Below, one piece after another: positions 16,588 to 24,257 of a DNA stretch of 64,000 nt. Made by a program: the position numbers and the translations under genes. Location: assembly GCA_034421995.1 (NCBI GenBank), contig DAOUJY010000077.1, positions 27,981 through 91,980 of the forward strand. The letters are read 5' to 3'. Numbering within the stretch: position 1 is the first letter of the stretch; each line of letters starts with the position of its first letter. Source of the DNA: Bin87 sp034421995 (GTDB lineage: Bacteria; Chloroflexota; Dehalococcoidia; Lucifugimonadales; UBA3495). The notes beneath the pieces were generated by a model that saw only the letters and a program-made list of their open reading frames with translations, made no database searches and had not been told where the DNA came from.

Positions 16588-17049
16588 CTAGTCGGCGGTG
16601 ACCGGGACAGCGCCGATGAGTTTCCCGCCAATGCCGGCCTTGCGGTGGGCGATGACGTAGGCGCGGCGGAAACAGAGGCCGGGCAGGTCGATGTCCACCA
16701 GTTCAGGATGGCGGCGGGTTTGGCCCTCCATGAAAAACAGCAGGTCATCGATGGCCGGCCCATCGCTGGGAAGGATGCGGATTTCCAACTCGTAAGGATT
16801 ACCGGTTTCAGATTGCCATCCGGGGAGTAATGAATGGGGAAGATGGCGGGACTTCGGGACCAAGTCGTCCGCCCAAGTTGCAGCCAGGGCCAACTCCCAC
16901 GTCGGGTTACCAAAGAAGTCGTACATACGCGGGTCAGGGTCAGCATGAACGATGAACGCCATCAGCAACTCAACTGGGCCGCGCTCGGCAACCAGCGCGT
17001 CAGCGTATTTCGCCATTCTCTCGATGGGGGGTCGGGACAATTGCGTCAT
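16588..17049 (-). CDS. Unknown protein coupled to a HEPN gene
   Basis: 153 aa, not recognised. It begins MTQLSRPPIERMAKYADALV and has an acidic/hydrophobic stretch (GPVELLMAFIVHADPDPRMYDFFG) and a C-terminal RRAYVIAHRKAGIGGK. No nucleotidyltransferase GS...DxD motif is evident, so it is not a standard MNT antitoxin. Its start overlaps the stop of the upstream HEPN gene by 4 nt (ATGA at 17046-17049), which implies translational coupling and a related function. It could be the partner of the HEPN protein in a toxin-antitoxin-like pair; this is inference from arrangement only. Confidence 0.55.
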   Translation of the reverse strand: MTQLSRPPIERMAKYADALVAERGPVELLMAFIVHADPDPRMYDFFGNPTWELALAATWADDLVPKSRHLPHSLLPGWQSETGNPYELEIRILPSDGPAIDDLLFFMEGQTRRHPELVDIDLPGLCFRRAYVIAHRKAGIGGKLIGAVPVTAD

Positions 17050-17468
17050 AACGCACTCCGTATCAATTCGATTTCAGACATTCTTTGTTCAGCCGCGCTT
17101 CGGCTAATCGCACCGCTGGCGTTATAGCGTAGTGCTGGCGTCCATCCTCTTACGTTGTTCCATTCGGTTGACAGTTGCGACAACACGTAGGCTTCACGCC
17201 CGGAATAAAGCAACAGCATATTCAGATCGTGTACGAACAGTGGGCGGAACATGGAAGCCCTGCTGCCGGAATCCTCGAAGCCCTCCCATCCCAGCGTATC
17301 ACAGATGCAGGCTTTCAAAGCCGCCTCCAGCACGTAGCCGGACAGGTACATCACGGCGTCGTAACGACCTGCGGCCAGCAATGCCCGGCAGTCGGCAATC
17401 CGGTCGTCGGATACTTGCCGGAACTGCTCAGCCGTGATTACCGATGGCGGGCGCTTCGGAGGCGACAT
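17046..17468 (-). CDS. HEPN-domain protein
   Basis: 140 aa. The core RIADCRALLAAGRYDAVMYLSGYVLEAALKACICDTLGW is a HEPN signature: a helical bundle with a small-residue/Gly packing motif and the EAALKA helix. A second segment, LFVHDLNMLLLYSG, matches the usual H-D-L region. A canonical RX4-6H RNase motif is not obvious in the C-terminal half, so catalytic activity is doubtful. It is followed by the unknown gene at 16588 with a 4-nt overlap. HEPN proteins of this type often belong to toxin-antitoxin or defence pairs. Confidence 0.72.
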   Translation of the reverse strand: MSPPKRPPSVITAEQFRQVSDDRIADCRALLAAGRYDAVMYLSGYVLEAALKACICDTLGWEGFEDSGSRASMFRPLFVHDLNMLLLYSGREAYVLSQLSTEWNNVRGWTPALRYNASGAISRSAAEQRMSEIELIRSAL

Positions 17469-17477
17469 GAATCCGGC

Positions 17478-18269
17478 CTACATCACCGAGCGCACCAGGC
17501 CGCCGTCCACCAGCATAGTCGTGCCGGTTATGTAGCTGGAGCGCGACGACGCCAGGAAGGCCACCAGGTAGGCCAGTTCCCGGGGCTCGCCGATGCGCTT
17601 CAGCGCGGTCTGCTCGGCCCGTTGGGCCAGCGCGTCCTCCACCGGAATGCCCTGGGTGCGCGCCCGGTCCTCCACGTTCTCCATCATGCGCTCCGACATG
17701 ATGCTGCCGGGGCACACGTTGTTGATGAGAATGTTTTCGGACCCCAGGTCGTCGGCCAGGTTCTTCATGAAGCCGATGACGCCCATGCGGGTGGCCGCCG
17801 AGAGGGCCAGGTTGGGGATGGGCGTATAGACCGTGCTGGCCAGGATGTTGATGATGCGGCCGCCGCCCTGGGCGCGCAGGTGGGGCAACGCTTCCCGGGT
17901 CATGCGGGCGAAGAAGAACAGAGAACGGTTGGCCGACACCTGCCACAGCTCCTCGGTGGAGTCCTTGGCGTAAGCCTGGGGAGGGCCGCCGGAGTTGTTC
18001 ACCATGATGTCGATCTGACCGAAATGCGCCGCGGCGCCGGCCACCAGCTCGGCGATAGTCTCCTCGTGGTCCAGGTCGCCGGCATAGGTGTAGATGTCGG
18101 CGCCGGTGGCGGCGCGGATCTCGTCGGCGGCCCGCTCCAGGTCGGACGGGGTGCGGGCGCACATGGCGACGCGCGCGCCTTCCTCCGCGAGCACTTCCGA
18201 GCACGCCCGCCCCAGTCCCCGGCTGGCGCCCCCTACAATCGCTACTTTGCCATTCAGTTCCAGATCCAT
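17478..18269 (-). CDS. SDR-family protein lacking the catalytic Tyr/Lys
   Basis: 263 aa, classical SDR length. The nucleotide motif reads GGASRGLG instead of TGxxxGIG. NNSGG replaces NNAG, and the IINILAST stretch retains serine. The region that should be YxxxK reads LSAAT, so the active-site tyrosine and lysine are both absent. The C-terminal PCSG-like NNVCPGSIMSERM, RIGEPRELAYLVAFLASSRSSYITGTTMLVDGG is typical. Such atypical beta-ketoacyl-reductase-like SDRs are a known subgroup; their reaction is unclear. No partner gene is adjacent on the same strand apart from the HEPN run 10 nt downstream. Confidence is high for the fold and low for activity. Confidence 0.87.
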   Translation of the reverse strand: MDLELNGKVAIVGGASRGLGRACSEVLAEEGARVAMCARTPSDLERAADEIRAATGADIYTYAGDLDHEETIAELVAGAAAHFGQIDIMVNNSGGPPQAYAKDSTEELWQVSANRSLFFFARMTREALPHLRAQGGGRIINILASTVYTPIPNLALSAATRMGVIGFMKNLADDLGSENILINNVCPGSIMSERMMENVEDRARTQGIPVEDALAQRAEQTALKRIGEPRELAYLVAFLASSRSSYITGTTMLVDGGLVRSVM

Positions 18270-18342
18270 TGCCCGGCCTCCTCAAATGCTGACGGCGATT
18301 ATAACAGCCGACGCGCTGGCAAGAATCGTTTCGCCGCGACGA

Positions 18343-18385
18343 CCGAATTCAACGCAAAGGCGCAAAGGCACAGAGACGCAAAGGT
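18343..18385. repeat. GCAAAGGCGCAAAGG-type intergenic repeat
   Basis: The AACGCAAAGGCGCAAAGGCA then CAGAGACGCAAAGG run lies immediately before the inositol-phosphatase-like gene and matches in reverse the copy at 16184-16212. Its presence inside the longer open frame (from 18094) argues for the downstream start at 18409. Confidence 0.65.
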
Positions 18386-18408
18386 TTATGGTGTACAATC
18401 CAGCCGTT

Positions 18409-19347
18409 ATGAGTGTTGCTATTGACATCGTGGACGCCGTTGCCATTGAAACCGCCGCCGTGGAGTTTGCCCGAGGCGCCGGCGCGCTGTTGTCGCGGCA
18501 TTTCGGCAACGTCATCAGCGTGGAGTACAAAGATAAGGCGCGGCAAGACCCGGTGACCGCCGCCGACAAGGAGACGCAAGCCTACCTGGAGGAACAGATC
18601 GCTCGACGGTTTCCCACTCATGGCATCCTCGGTGAGGAGGATGACGCCAGCGCCGACGGCGACAAACTTGCTGCCGACGTCCTCTGGGTGCTGGACCCGC
18701 TGGACGGCACCACCAACTTCATGAACGGCCTGCCGGTTTATGCGTCGTCCATCGGCGTGCTGCATCGCGGGCGTCCGCTGGTTGGGGCCGTGTATATACC
18801 CTGGCCCACCGAAACCTCCAGCGGGGTGGTGGTCCACGGACGGGCCGGCGGCGGAGCTTTTGCCGACAACGAGCCGGTATCGGTATATCAGACCGACAAG
18901 CCGCGCGGCGACCGGCTGATCGGTCTGCCCGGCTCCTTCGGAGCGTCAACCCGGGTGGGCAAGGGACTGAGGGGACAGCCACTGGGCCAGCCCCGCGTCA
19001 CCGGCAGCATCGCCTACGAGCTGGCGATGACAGCCATGGGGGTGATGCAGTTCGCCATCATCGGCGCGCCCCGGATGTGGGATATGCTGGGCGGCGCGCT
19101 GGCGGTGCAGGAGGCCGGCGGCACGGTGATGACCCGCCTTTCCGGTCGCAAGCAGTGGCATACGATGGATTCTTTGGTGCCCACCTGGGACGAAAAGCCG
19201 CCCACGATGGCCGAGTTGCGGAAATGGGTCGCGCCACTGGTGGCGGCCAACCCCACGCTGGCGCCGCTGATTGCCCACAACCTGCACCAAAGGCGGCGTC
19301 CGATACGGCGGATGGTGCGCGGAGTCAAAAAGGCGCTGGGAAGGTGA
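18409..19347 (+). CDS. Inositol-monophosphatase-family phosphatase
   Basis: 312 aa from the ATG at 18409 (an ATG at 18388 is possible). The Mg-dependent phosphatase motifs are intact: DPVTAADKETQ, GILGEEDD (metal-binding Glu), VLDPLDGTTNFMNGLPVYASSIG (WxDPLDGTxNF-type metal site) and near the C-terminus GAPRMWDMLGGALAVQEAGGTVM, where the second DxxG-type motif WD(M)LGG is present. Substrates in the family include inositol phosphates, fructose-1,6-bisphosphate, PAP and histidinol phosphate. The C-terminus extends about 45 residues beyond the catalytic core with a basic tail (QRRRPIRRMVRGVKKALGR), which may be membrane- or nucleic-acid-interacting. Its stop overlaps the Uma2 gene start (TGATG). 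Confidence 0.88.
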   Translation: MSVAIDIVDAVAIETAAVEFARGAGALLSRHFGNVISVEYKDKARQDPVTAADKETQAYLEEQIARRFPTHGILGEEDDASADGDKLAADVLWVLDPLDGTTNFMNGLPVYASSIGVLHRGRPLVGAVYIPWPTETSSGVVVHGRAGGGAFADNEPVSVYQTDKPRGDRLIGLPGSFGASTRVGKGLRGQPLGQPRVTGSIAYELAMTAMGVMQFAIIGAPRMWDMLGGALAVQEAGGTVMTRLSGRKQWHTMDSLVPTWDEKPPTMAELRKWVAPLVAANPTLAPLIAHNLHQRRRPIRRMVRGVKKALGR

Positions 19348-20012
19348 TGATGACAATGACGACGAAATCTCCACCAGTTCGGCGGTTCACGCCGGCTGAA
19401 TGCGAGGCCATGGTGGCCGCCGGCATCATCACCCGGCGCGAAGCGGATTCCCTGGCCGTGGGCCGCCGCTTCACCGTGTCAGAGTACTACGCTTTGGGTG
19501 AAGCCGGCATCCTGTGCGAGGACGAGCGCATTGAACTGCTGGACGGGGAGATAATCATAATGCCGCCCATTGGAGACAACCACGAGTTTTCCACCGACGA
19601 ACTTAATATGATGTTCGTCCCGCCGCTGGTGGGTCGAGCCCGGGTGCGAGTGCAGGGGAGCGTCGTGTTGAACGACAACAGTATGCCCCAGCCCGACATC
19701 GCCATCCTGGCCAACCGTCTCAACAACCGGGTGGCTCGTTACTATCCAAACGAAGTGTACCTGGTGATCGAAGTGGCCGACAGCTCACTGTCCTATGACA
19801 GCGGCCGCAAGCTCGCCAGATACGCTTCCTCCGGCATTCCCGAGGTGTGGATCGTCAACCTGAGAAACGGCCAGGTAGTGTCGTATGCGGACCCTTCAGG
19901 TCCGGCCTACGCCGCCGTCCGCACGTTCCGCCCCGGCGACAGCATCAGCCCACAGGCTTTCCCCGATATAGTTTTGGCAGTGGCCGATATCATCCCACCA
20001 GCCGCCGAATAA
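19347..20012 (+). CDS. Uma2-family (DUF820) putative endonuclease
   Basis: 221 aa starting at the ATG that overlaps the stop of the preceding gene. The N-terminal about 40 residues (FTPAECEAMVAAGIITRREADSLAVG) look like an extra helical module, then the Uma2 core follows: RFTVSEYYALGEAGILCEDERIELLDGEIIIM, MPQPDIAIL, VYLVIEVADSSLSYDSGRKLARYASSGIPEVWIVNL. The PD-(D/E)XK-like residues are the D in PQPDIAIL and the E of VIEVAD. Uma2 proteins are numerous in Cyanobacteria and Chloroflexota, and their function is not established. A second, convergent Uma2 gene lies at 20050. Confidence 0.88.
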   Translation: MMTMTTKSPPVRRFTPAECEAMVAAGIITRREADSLAVGRRFTVSEYYALGEAGILCEDERIELLDGEIIIMPPIGDNHEFSTDELNMMFVPPLVGRARVRVQGSVVLNDNSMPQPDIAILANRLNNRVARYYPNEVYLVIEVADSSLSYDSGRKLARYASSGIPEVWIVNLRNGQVVSYADPSGPAYAAVRTFRPGDSISPQAFPDIVLAVADIIPPAAE

Positions 20013-20049
20013 CGCTAACCGGCTATTGGTACGTGGGTTCCAGTCCCCG

Positions 20050-20628
20050 CTACCACGGCTCCGCAAAAATGTCGGCCACCGCGACGGCCAGGCCGGGGAT
20101 GCGGTCGGTGGTGAGGGTATCGCCGATTTGGTACCGGGCCTCTGCGGTATATTCCCCGATGCCGTCGTTGATGGCGGGTTCGGTGAGCGCCAGCACAGTC
20201 TCCCGCACCGGGTCCAGGATCCAGTATTCGGGAATGCCGTAGCGCGCGTAGAGTTCGCGCTTGATCGCCAGGTCCTGGGCAGAGTTGGAAGGCGACAGGA
20301 TTTCTACCACCAGGTCGGGTATCCCCTCACACCCACGGGCGGTAATGATATGCCGCCGCTCTGCGCTAACGTACAGCAGGTCCGGTTCCACCGTGTTGGT
20401 TTCAGACAACATCAAGGCGAAGGGAGCGCGGTACAGTAATCCCAATCGGCGAGGCAGAATGTAGGCGTCCATAGGAGCGCCCAGAAAAAGAGAAATCGTT
20501 TGGTGCCTGGTATTGGGGGCTGCCGCCATGTGGTACAACGCTCCGTCAATCAGTTCCCACCGCTCGCCTTCGGGGGTGGCGGCGTAGTCGGCGTAGGTCA
20601 GCGTGCCTTTCGGCTTGGCGGTAACCAT
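20050..20628 (-). CDS. Uma2-family (DUF820) putative endonuclease
   Basis: 192 aa. Core motifs: TLTYADYAATPEGERWELIDGALYHM, VEPDLLYV (nuclease-fold Asp), GIPDLVVEILSPSNSAQDLAIKRELYARYGIPEYWILDP (Glu plus later Lys) and a C-terminal IPGLAVAVADIF. It lacks the extra N-terminal helical region of the neighbouring gene at 19347. Threonine synthase ends 2 nt upstream on the same strand, so the two may be co-transcribed. Function is unproven for the family. Confidence 0.88.
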   Translation of the reverse strand: MVTAKPKGTLTYADYAATPEGERWELIDGALYHMAAAPNTRHQTISLFLGAPMDAYILPRRLGLLYRAPFALMLSETNTVEPDLLYVSAERRHIITARGCEGIPDLVVEILSPSNSAQDLAIKRELYARYGIPEYWILDPVRETVLALTEPAINDGIGEYTAEARYQIGDTLTTDRIPGLAVAVADIFAEPW

Positions 20629-20630
20629 GG

Positions 20631-21821
20631 CTATGCCTCCTCCGGCCCCCGCAGCAGGTCCAGGTACTTGTAGCCGGAGCCGGTGTTGAGCAGGACCACC
20701 TCTTCGTCCGGGCCGATGCTGCCGTCGGCCAGCAGCCGCTCCAGGCCGACCAGGGTGGCCGCCCCCTCGGGACAGGCGATGATGCCCTCGGTTTCGGCCA
20801 GGGTGTACATGGCGGCGATCATCTCGTCGTCGCTGACGGCCAATGCGCCGCCGCCGGTCTCCCGGATGGCCTGCAAAATCAGATAGTCGGCGAAGGGGCC
20901 GGGGACGCGCAGCCCGTCGGCCTTGGTGGCGGCGTTGGGCCAGGGCTCGGCGGTGTCCGCGCCTTCGTGGAACGCCTTGACGATGGGCTGGCAGCCGTCG
21001 GCCTGCACCGCGTAGAAACGGGGTGGCTTGCCCTCGATCCAGCCCAGTTCCAGCAGTTCCTGGAAGCCCTTGTACATCCCGATGATGCCGGTGCCGCCGC
21101 CGGTGGGATACACGATGGCGTCGGGCATCCGCCAGCCCAGCTGATGGGCGATTTCCAGGCCCATGGTCTTCTTGCCCTCGGCGCGGCAGGGTTCTTTCAG
21201 GGTGGACAGGTCGAACAGGCCCTGCTCGGCGGCGACGCCCACGGCGATGCGTCCGGCGTCGCTGATGAGGCCGTCCACCAGGTTCAGCTCGGACCCGGCG
21301 ACGATGGACTCCTTCTTGTTGGCGACCGGAGCGTCCTGGGGCATGAAGACCTTGACCGGCGTACCGGCGCGGGCGCAGTAGGCCGCGGCGGCGCCGGCCG
21401 CATTGCCGGCGGAGGGCATGGTGAACCCGGTGGCGCCCATCTCGACGGCTTTGGACACCGCGGCCGCGATACCCCGGGCCTTGAAGGTGCCCGTGGGGTT
21501 GAGACCCTCCTCCTTGATCAGCAGCCGGCGGATGCCCACCTGCCGGGCCAGGGTGGTGGCGTCCAGCAGTGGGGTGCCGCCCTCGCCCAGGGTGATAATC
21601 TGGTCCGGGTCGGTTACGGGCAGCAGTTCACGATACCGCCACATATTGGCCGGACGGCTGTCGAAGACCGATCGCTGCACCTCCCGGCGTAGGCGGGGCA
21701 GGTCATAGCGGACGAAAAGGACCTTGCCGCTGCCTGGGCTGACCGTGGCCAGCCCGTCATAGGGGTACTCGTCGCCGCTGACGGTGCATTCCAGGTGGTC
21801 AATATAGCTGAAGGAGGGCAT
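20631..21821 (-). CDS. thrC: Threonine synthase
   Basis: 396 aa, a PLP fold-type II enzyme. The PLP lysine is K114 in EEGLNPTGTFKARG. Other motifs are ITLGEGGTPLL, TMPSAGNAAGAAAAYCARAGTPVKVFMP, the phosphate-binding loop IVYPTGGGTGIIGMYKG, VQADGCQPIVKA and the C-terminal LLNTGSGYKYLD. It converts O-phosphohomoserine to threonine in the cytoplasm. A GGAGGGCATCTCATC-type context around the ATG is on the opposite strand, so the ribosome-binding site is not obvious. No other threonine-pathway gene is nearby; homologues annotated as threonine synthase-like can have other beta-replacing activities. Confidence 0.87.
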   Translation of the reverse strand: MPSFSYIDHLECTVSGDEYPYDGLATVSPGSGKVLFVRYDLPRLRREVQRSVFDSRPANMWRYRELLPVTDPDQIITLGEGGTPLLDATTLARQVGIRRLLIKEEGLNPTGTFKARGIAAAVSKAVEMGATGFTMPSAGNAAGAAAAYCARAGTPVKVFMPQDAPVANKKESIVAGSELNLVDGLISDAGRIAVGVAAEQGLFDLSTLKEPCRAEGKKTMGLEIAHQLGWRMPDAIVYPTGGGTGIIGMYKGFQELLELGWIEGKPPRFYAVQADGCQPIVKAFHEGADTAEPWPNAATKADGLRVPGPFADYLILQAIRETGGGALAVSDDEMIAAMYTLAETEGIIACPEGAATLVGLERLLADGSIGPDEEVVLLNTGSGYKYLDLLRGPEEA

Positions 21822-21822
21822 C

Positions 21823-22701
21823 TCATCGCTCCGCGTCGTAGTAGGGTTGGGTCTGATCGAAAGGGACCACCGGGTTAGCGATGGCCGGACGGTTCAAGCC
21901 CAGCGCGTCGCGCACGATCTCGTGGGTGCGGACCAGGCGCACCGCCGAGGTGGGGTACTGCGGATTGTTGGGGTTGGGCACGTCGTGACGCTCGACGATG
22001 CCGTCATACAACCAGTCCTCCACCAGCCGCCGGCACTCGTACTCGTTCCAGGCAATTCCCCAGTCCAGCATCCACTGGTTGCACAGCATACTGTAGCCCA
22101 CAAAGTTCATGCGGCCTTCCAGTTTGCTCATTTCGCGGATGAAAATGTGCAGCACGTCCTGCAGGGCCTCCTCCTTCTCCTCCGGCGTCGGCAGCGACAC
22201 GTCCACGTCCCCGTGCTCGGCCAGTTGAATGCCCAGCTCTGCCTCCAGCGGGAACAGCGGGGCCACGGCCAGCATATCCCGCGCCACCGACTGGCTGAAC
22301 GCGCAGAGGATGACCCGGCGGCCCATGCCCCGGGCGCGGTCAACCAGCACCTGGTAGTCGGAATCCCCCGAACCGAGGATGACCACGTGGCAGTCGTCCC
22401 GGTCGCGCAGCCAATCGTACACTTCCAGCAGGATCGATGGGTCGCTGCGGTCCTTGCCGGCCATGGTCCGAGGGGCGTGGTACAAGGTGAGGCCGGCCTG
22501 GGTGAAGGCAGTGCCGTCATCGGGGCGCAGGCTCCAGTCGCCGAAAGCCTTGCCGCCCAATACATCCCCGAATACCTGCCCGACGTTAGACATTGCCTCA
22601 AATAACGCCTGCGGGGAGACACTCTTCTGATATAACTGCGCTCCCCGGCGAATGTTTTCCCAGTCAATGGCGATTAACACTCCGTTGGCTGCTTCTTCCA
22701 A
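21823..22701 (-). CDS. NYN-domain (LabA/DUF88-type) putative RNase
   Basis: 292 aa. The NYN/PIN-like nuclease domain (residues 1-165) has acidic residues in GVLIAIDWENIRRGA, KDRSDPSILLEVYDWLRD and VILGSGDSDYQVLVDRARGMGRRVILCAF. The usual LVD.EN, D..L..D and SGDSDF motifs are all present. The C-terminal part (about 190-292) looks like an OST-HTH/winged-helix-like accessory region: EMSKLEGRMNFVGYSML, RRLVEDWLYDGIVERHDV. Predicted to cleave RNA. It lies upstream of threonine synthase with a 1-nt gap and downstream of the frameshifted PaREP1-like gene. Confidence 0.85.
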   Translation of the reverse strand: MEEAANGVLIAIDWENIRRGAQLYQKSVSPQALFEAMSNVGQVFGDVLGGKAFGDWSLRPDDGTAFTQAGLTLYHAPRTMAGKDRSDPSILLEVYDWLRDRDDCHVVILGSGDSDYQVLVDRARGMGRRVILCAFSQSVARDMLAVAPLFPLEAELGIQLAEHGDVDVSLPTPEEKEEALQDVLHIFIREMSKLEGRMNFVGYSMLCNQWMLDWGIAWNEYECRRLVEDWLYDGIVERHDVPNPNNPQYPTSAVRLVRTHEIVRDALGLNRPAIANPVVPFDQTQPYYDAER

Positions 22702-23249
22702 TTGAACACCTCCGTGATAGTAGTGATGGCTATATTCCGCTGGGCCGACACGCGCTGATGTTCAAGCAGTCGGCCGCTCCGGCCAGAACAGTTCGTAGAT
22801 CCGTTCCGACAATTGCTCAGACAACTGCAAACCGTCGGCCACTTCGTTTGTGGATTTTTCATCCTCGTAGAAATGGAGTGCAAAGCGCGAGCTGTATCGA
22901 ATGCGATGTTCAGCCACGCCGCGGTGGCAATATCGCCCTGGCCGCGCGCCAGTTCAGACAGTTCGCGCATTATCAGGAGAAACGAACGATGGGCGTGAAT
23001 AAAGCCGCCGTGGTGGGCACTGACGGCTTTGATGGTCTCTGCAACCATCCCCCAGCCCTTGTTGGATGCTTGTGGCAAACTATCAGGATCGTTTTCGCCC
23101 AGATGACGCCACGCGCTAACGCGGAGAGCCTCCCCCAAACGGGCATAGTCCTCGGGTTGCTTGCCGGCGTCGCCCGGCTGCGCGCGGTCCCGCGCCGCGC
23201 CAAGCCCCCGGGCAACGGCGGCGGCTACTGCATTTCGGTCATAAGTCAT
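22674..23249 (-). CDS. PaREP1/HEPN-like protein with an apparent frameshift
   Basis: The conceptual product is 191 aa. Residues 30-130 resemble PaREP1/HEPN-fold proteins: AWRHLGENDPDSLPQASNKGWGMVAETIKAVSAHHGGFIHAHRSFLLIMRELSELAR. After about position 22895 the expected family C-terminus appears in a different frame: ALHFYEDEKSTNEVADG, QLSEQLSERIYELFWPE, ending at a TGA at 22762. The in-frame tail (ISTRMKNPQTKW to KKQPTEC) is unlike a protein and overlaps the NYN gene by 28 nt. A 1-nt indel near 22875-22905 would restore the gene. This is either a pseudogene or a sequence error. It resembles the duplicated domain protein at 49471. Confidence 0.6.
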   Translation of the reverse strand: MTYDRNAVAAAVARGLGAARDRAQPGDAGKQPEDYARLGEALRVSAWRHLGENDPDSLPQASNKGWGMVAETIKAVSAHHGGFIHAHRSFLLIMRELSELARGQGDIATAAWLNIAFDTARALHSISTRMKNPQTKWPTVCSCLSNCRNGSTNCSGRSGRLLEHQRVSAQRNIAITTITEVFNWKKQPTEC

Positions 23250-23319
23250 CAGTGAAACCGCGAAAATGGTACGAGCGCATTATAGCCTATACCAGCCAAC
23301 TGCATCGCGGTGATCATGC

Positions 23320-23356
23320 TATAATTATTCGCCGTAGCCATAAGAGGAGGGCGCTT
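23320..23356 (+). promoter_or_regulatory. Probable -10 element and ribosome-binding site of the enoyl-CoA hydratase gene
   Basis: TATAAT at 23320-23325 is followed 23 nt later by AGAGGAGGG, 7 to 8 nt before the ATG at 23359. No clear -35 box is visible. Confidence 0.45.
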
Positions 23357-23358
23357 TT

Positions 23359-24183
23359 ATGCGCGAATACGAACTCATCCTGTATGAAGCCGATCCCGAT
23401 AGCAACATTGCGCGGCTCACCCTGAACCGCCCTGATCGTCTCAACGCCATCAACGATCAGATGCAGGTGGAAATCGCCGACGCCGTGGCTCAGGCTGACG
23501 CCGACCCCGACGTGCGCGTGCTGATTATCACCGGCGCCGGCCGCGCCTTTTGCGCCGGCGGCGACATGAACCAGCTGGGCGGCTCCACCAACGGCAACGG
23601 CAGCGGGTGGACTTCCGGCAACGCCGACCAGGTTCGGCGCAGTTTCCGGCTGGCCCAGGACATGATCCTCGGCGTACAGCGCTGCGAGAAGCCGGTCATC
23701 GCCATGGTCAACGGCGTCGCCACCGGCGCGGGGCTGGACTTGGCCTGCGCTTGCGACATCCGCATCGGCACGCCCCGGTCGCGTTTCATGTCCGCCTACG
23801 TGCGCATCGGCCTGTTCCCCGGCTTTGGCGGCACCTGGCTTTACCCTCGCACCCTGGGCAGCCTGGGTCGGGCCGCTGAGATGCTGTTCACCGGAGAGTT
23901 CCTGGAAGCCGAGGAAGCGTACCGTCTGGGCTTTTTGAACCGCCTGGTGGACGAAGCAGACCTGGAGGCCACCACGCTGGCAATGGCGGAGCGCATCGCC
24001 GCCGGGCCTCCCATCGCCATCCGCCTGTCCAAGATGATGTTGTACAAAGGACTGGAGTTCGACCTGGAAACGGCGATGAAGATGGCCGCCGCCGGGGAAA
24101 CCATCACCCTGACCTCCCACGACCATGTGGAGGGAGTCGCGGCCTTCCGCGAAAAACGGACCGCGGAGTACAGTGACCATTAG
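23359..24183 (+). CDS. Enoyl-CoA hydratase/isomerase family protein
   Basis: 274 aa, crotonase superfamily. Key segments: LTLNRPDRLNAINDQMQ, the first oxyanion-hole block IITGAGRAFCAGGDMNQLGG, and the second block KPVIAMVNGVATGAGLDLACACDIRIG. The catalytic Glu position of hydratases reads GLFPGFGGTWLYPRTLG. The GSTNGNGSGWTSGNAD insertion (residues about 78-93) is an extra flexible loop. An AGGAGG precedes the start. By family it acts on acyl-CoA (hydration, isomerisation or ring cleavage); no fatty-acid operon surrounds it, so the pathway is unknown. Confidence 0.88.
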   Translation: MREYELILYEADPDSNIARLTLNRPDRLNAINDQMQVEIADAVAQADADPDVRVLIITGAGRAFCAGGDMNQLGGSTNGNGSGWTSGNADQVRRSFRLAQDMILGVQRCEKPVIAMVNGVATGAGLDLACACDIRIGTPRSRFMSAYVRIGLFPGFGGTWLYPRTLGSLGRAAEMLFTGEFLEAEEAYRLGFLNRLVDEADLEATTLAMAERIAAGPPIAIRLSKMMLYKGLEFDLETAMKMAAAGETITLTSHDHVEGVAAFREKRTAEYSDH

Positions 24184-24204
24184 CGGCCTCGCATCGGCGA
24201 CGTT

Positions 24205-24232
24205 GTAGGGGCGAATAATTATTCGCCCCTAC
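24205..24232. repeat. 28-bp perfect palindrome (family R3, copy 2)
   Basis: Identical to the copy at 8018-8045, with arms GTAGGGGCGAATAA and TTATTCGCCCCTAC. It lies between the convergent ends of the enoyl-CoA hydratase and VWA lipoprotein genes. Confidence 0.85.
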
Positions 24233-24257
24233 CGACAAACCGCCGGCAACGAGAATG

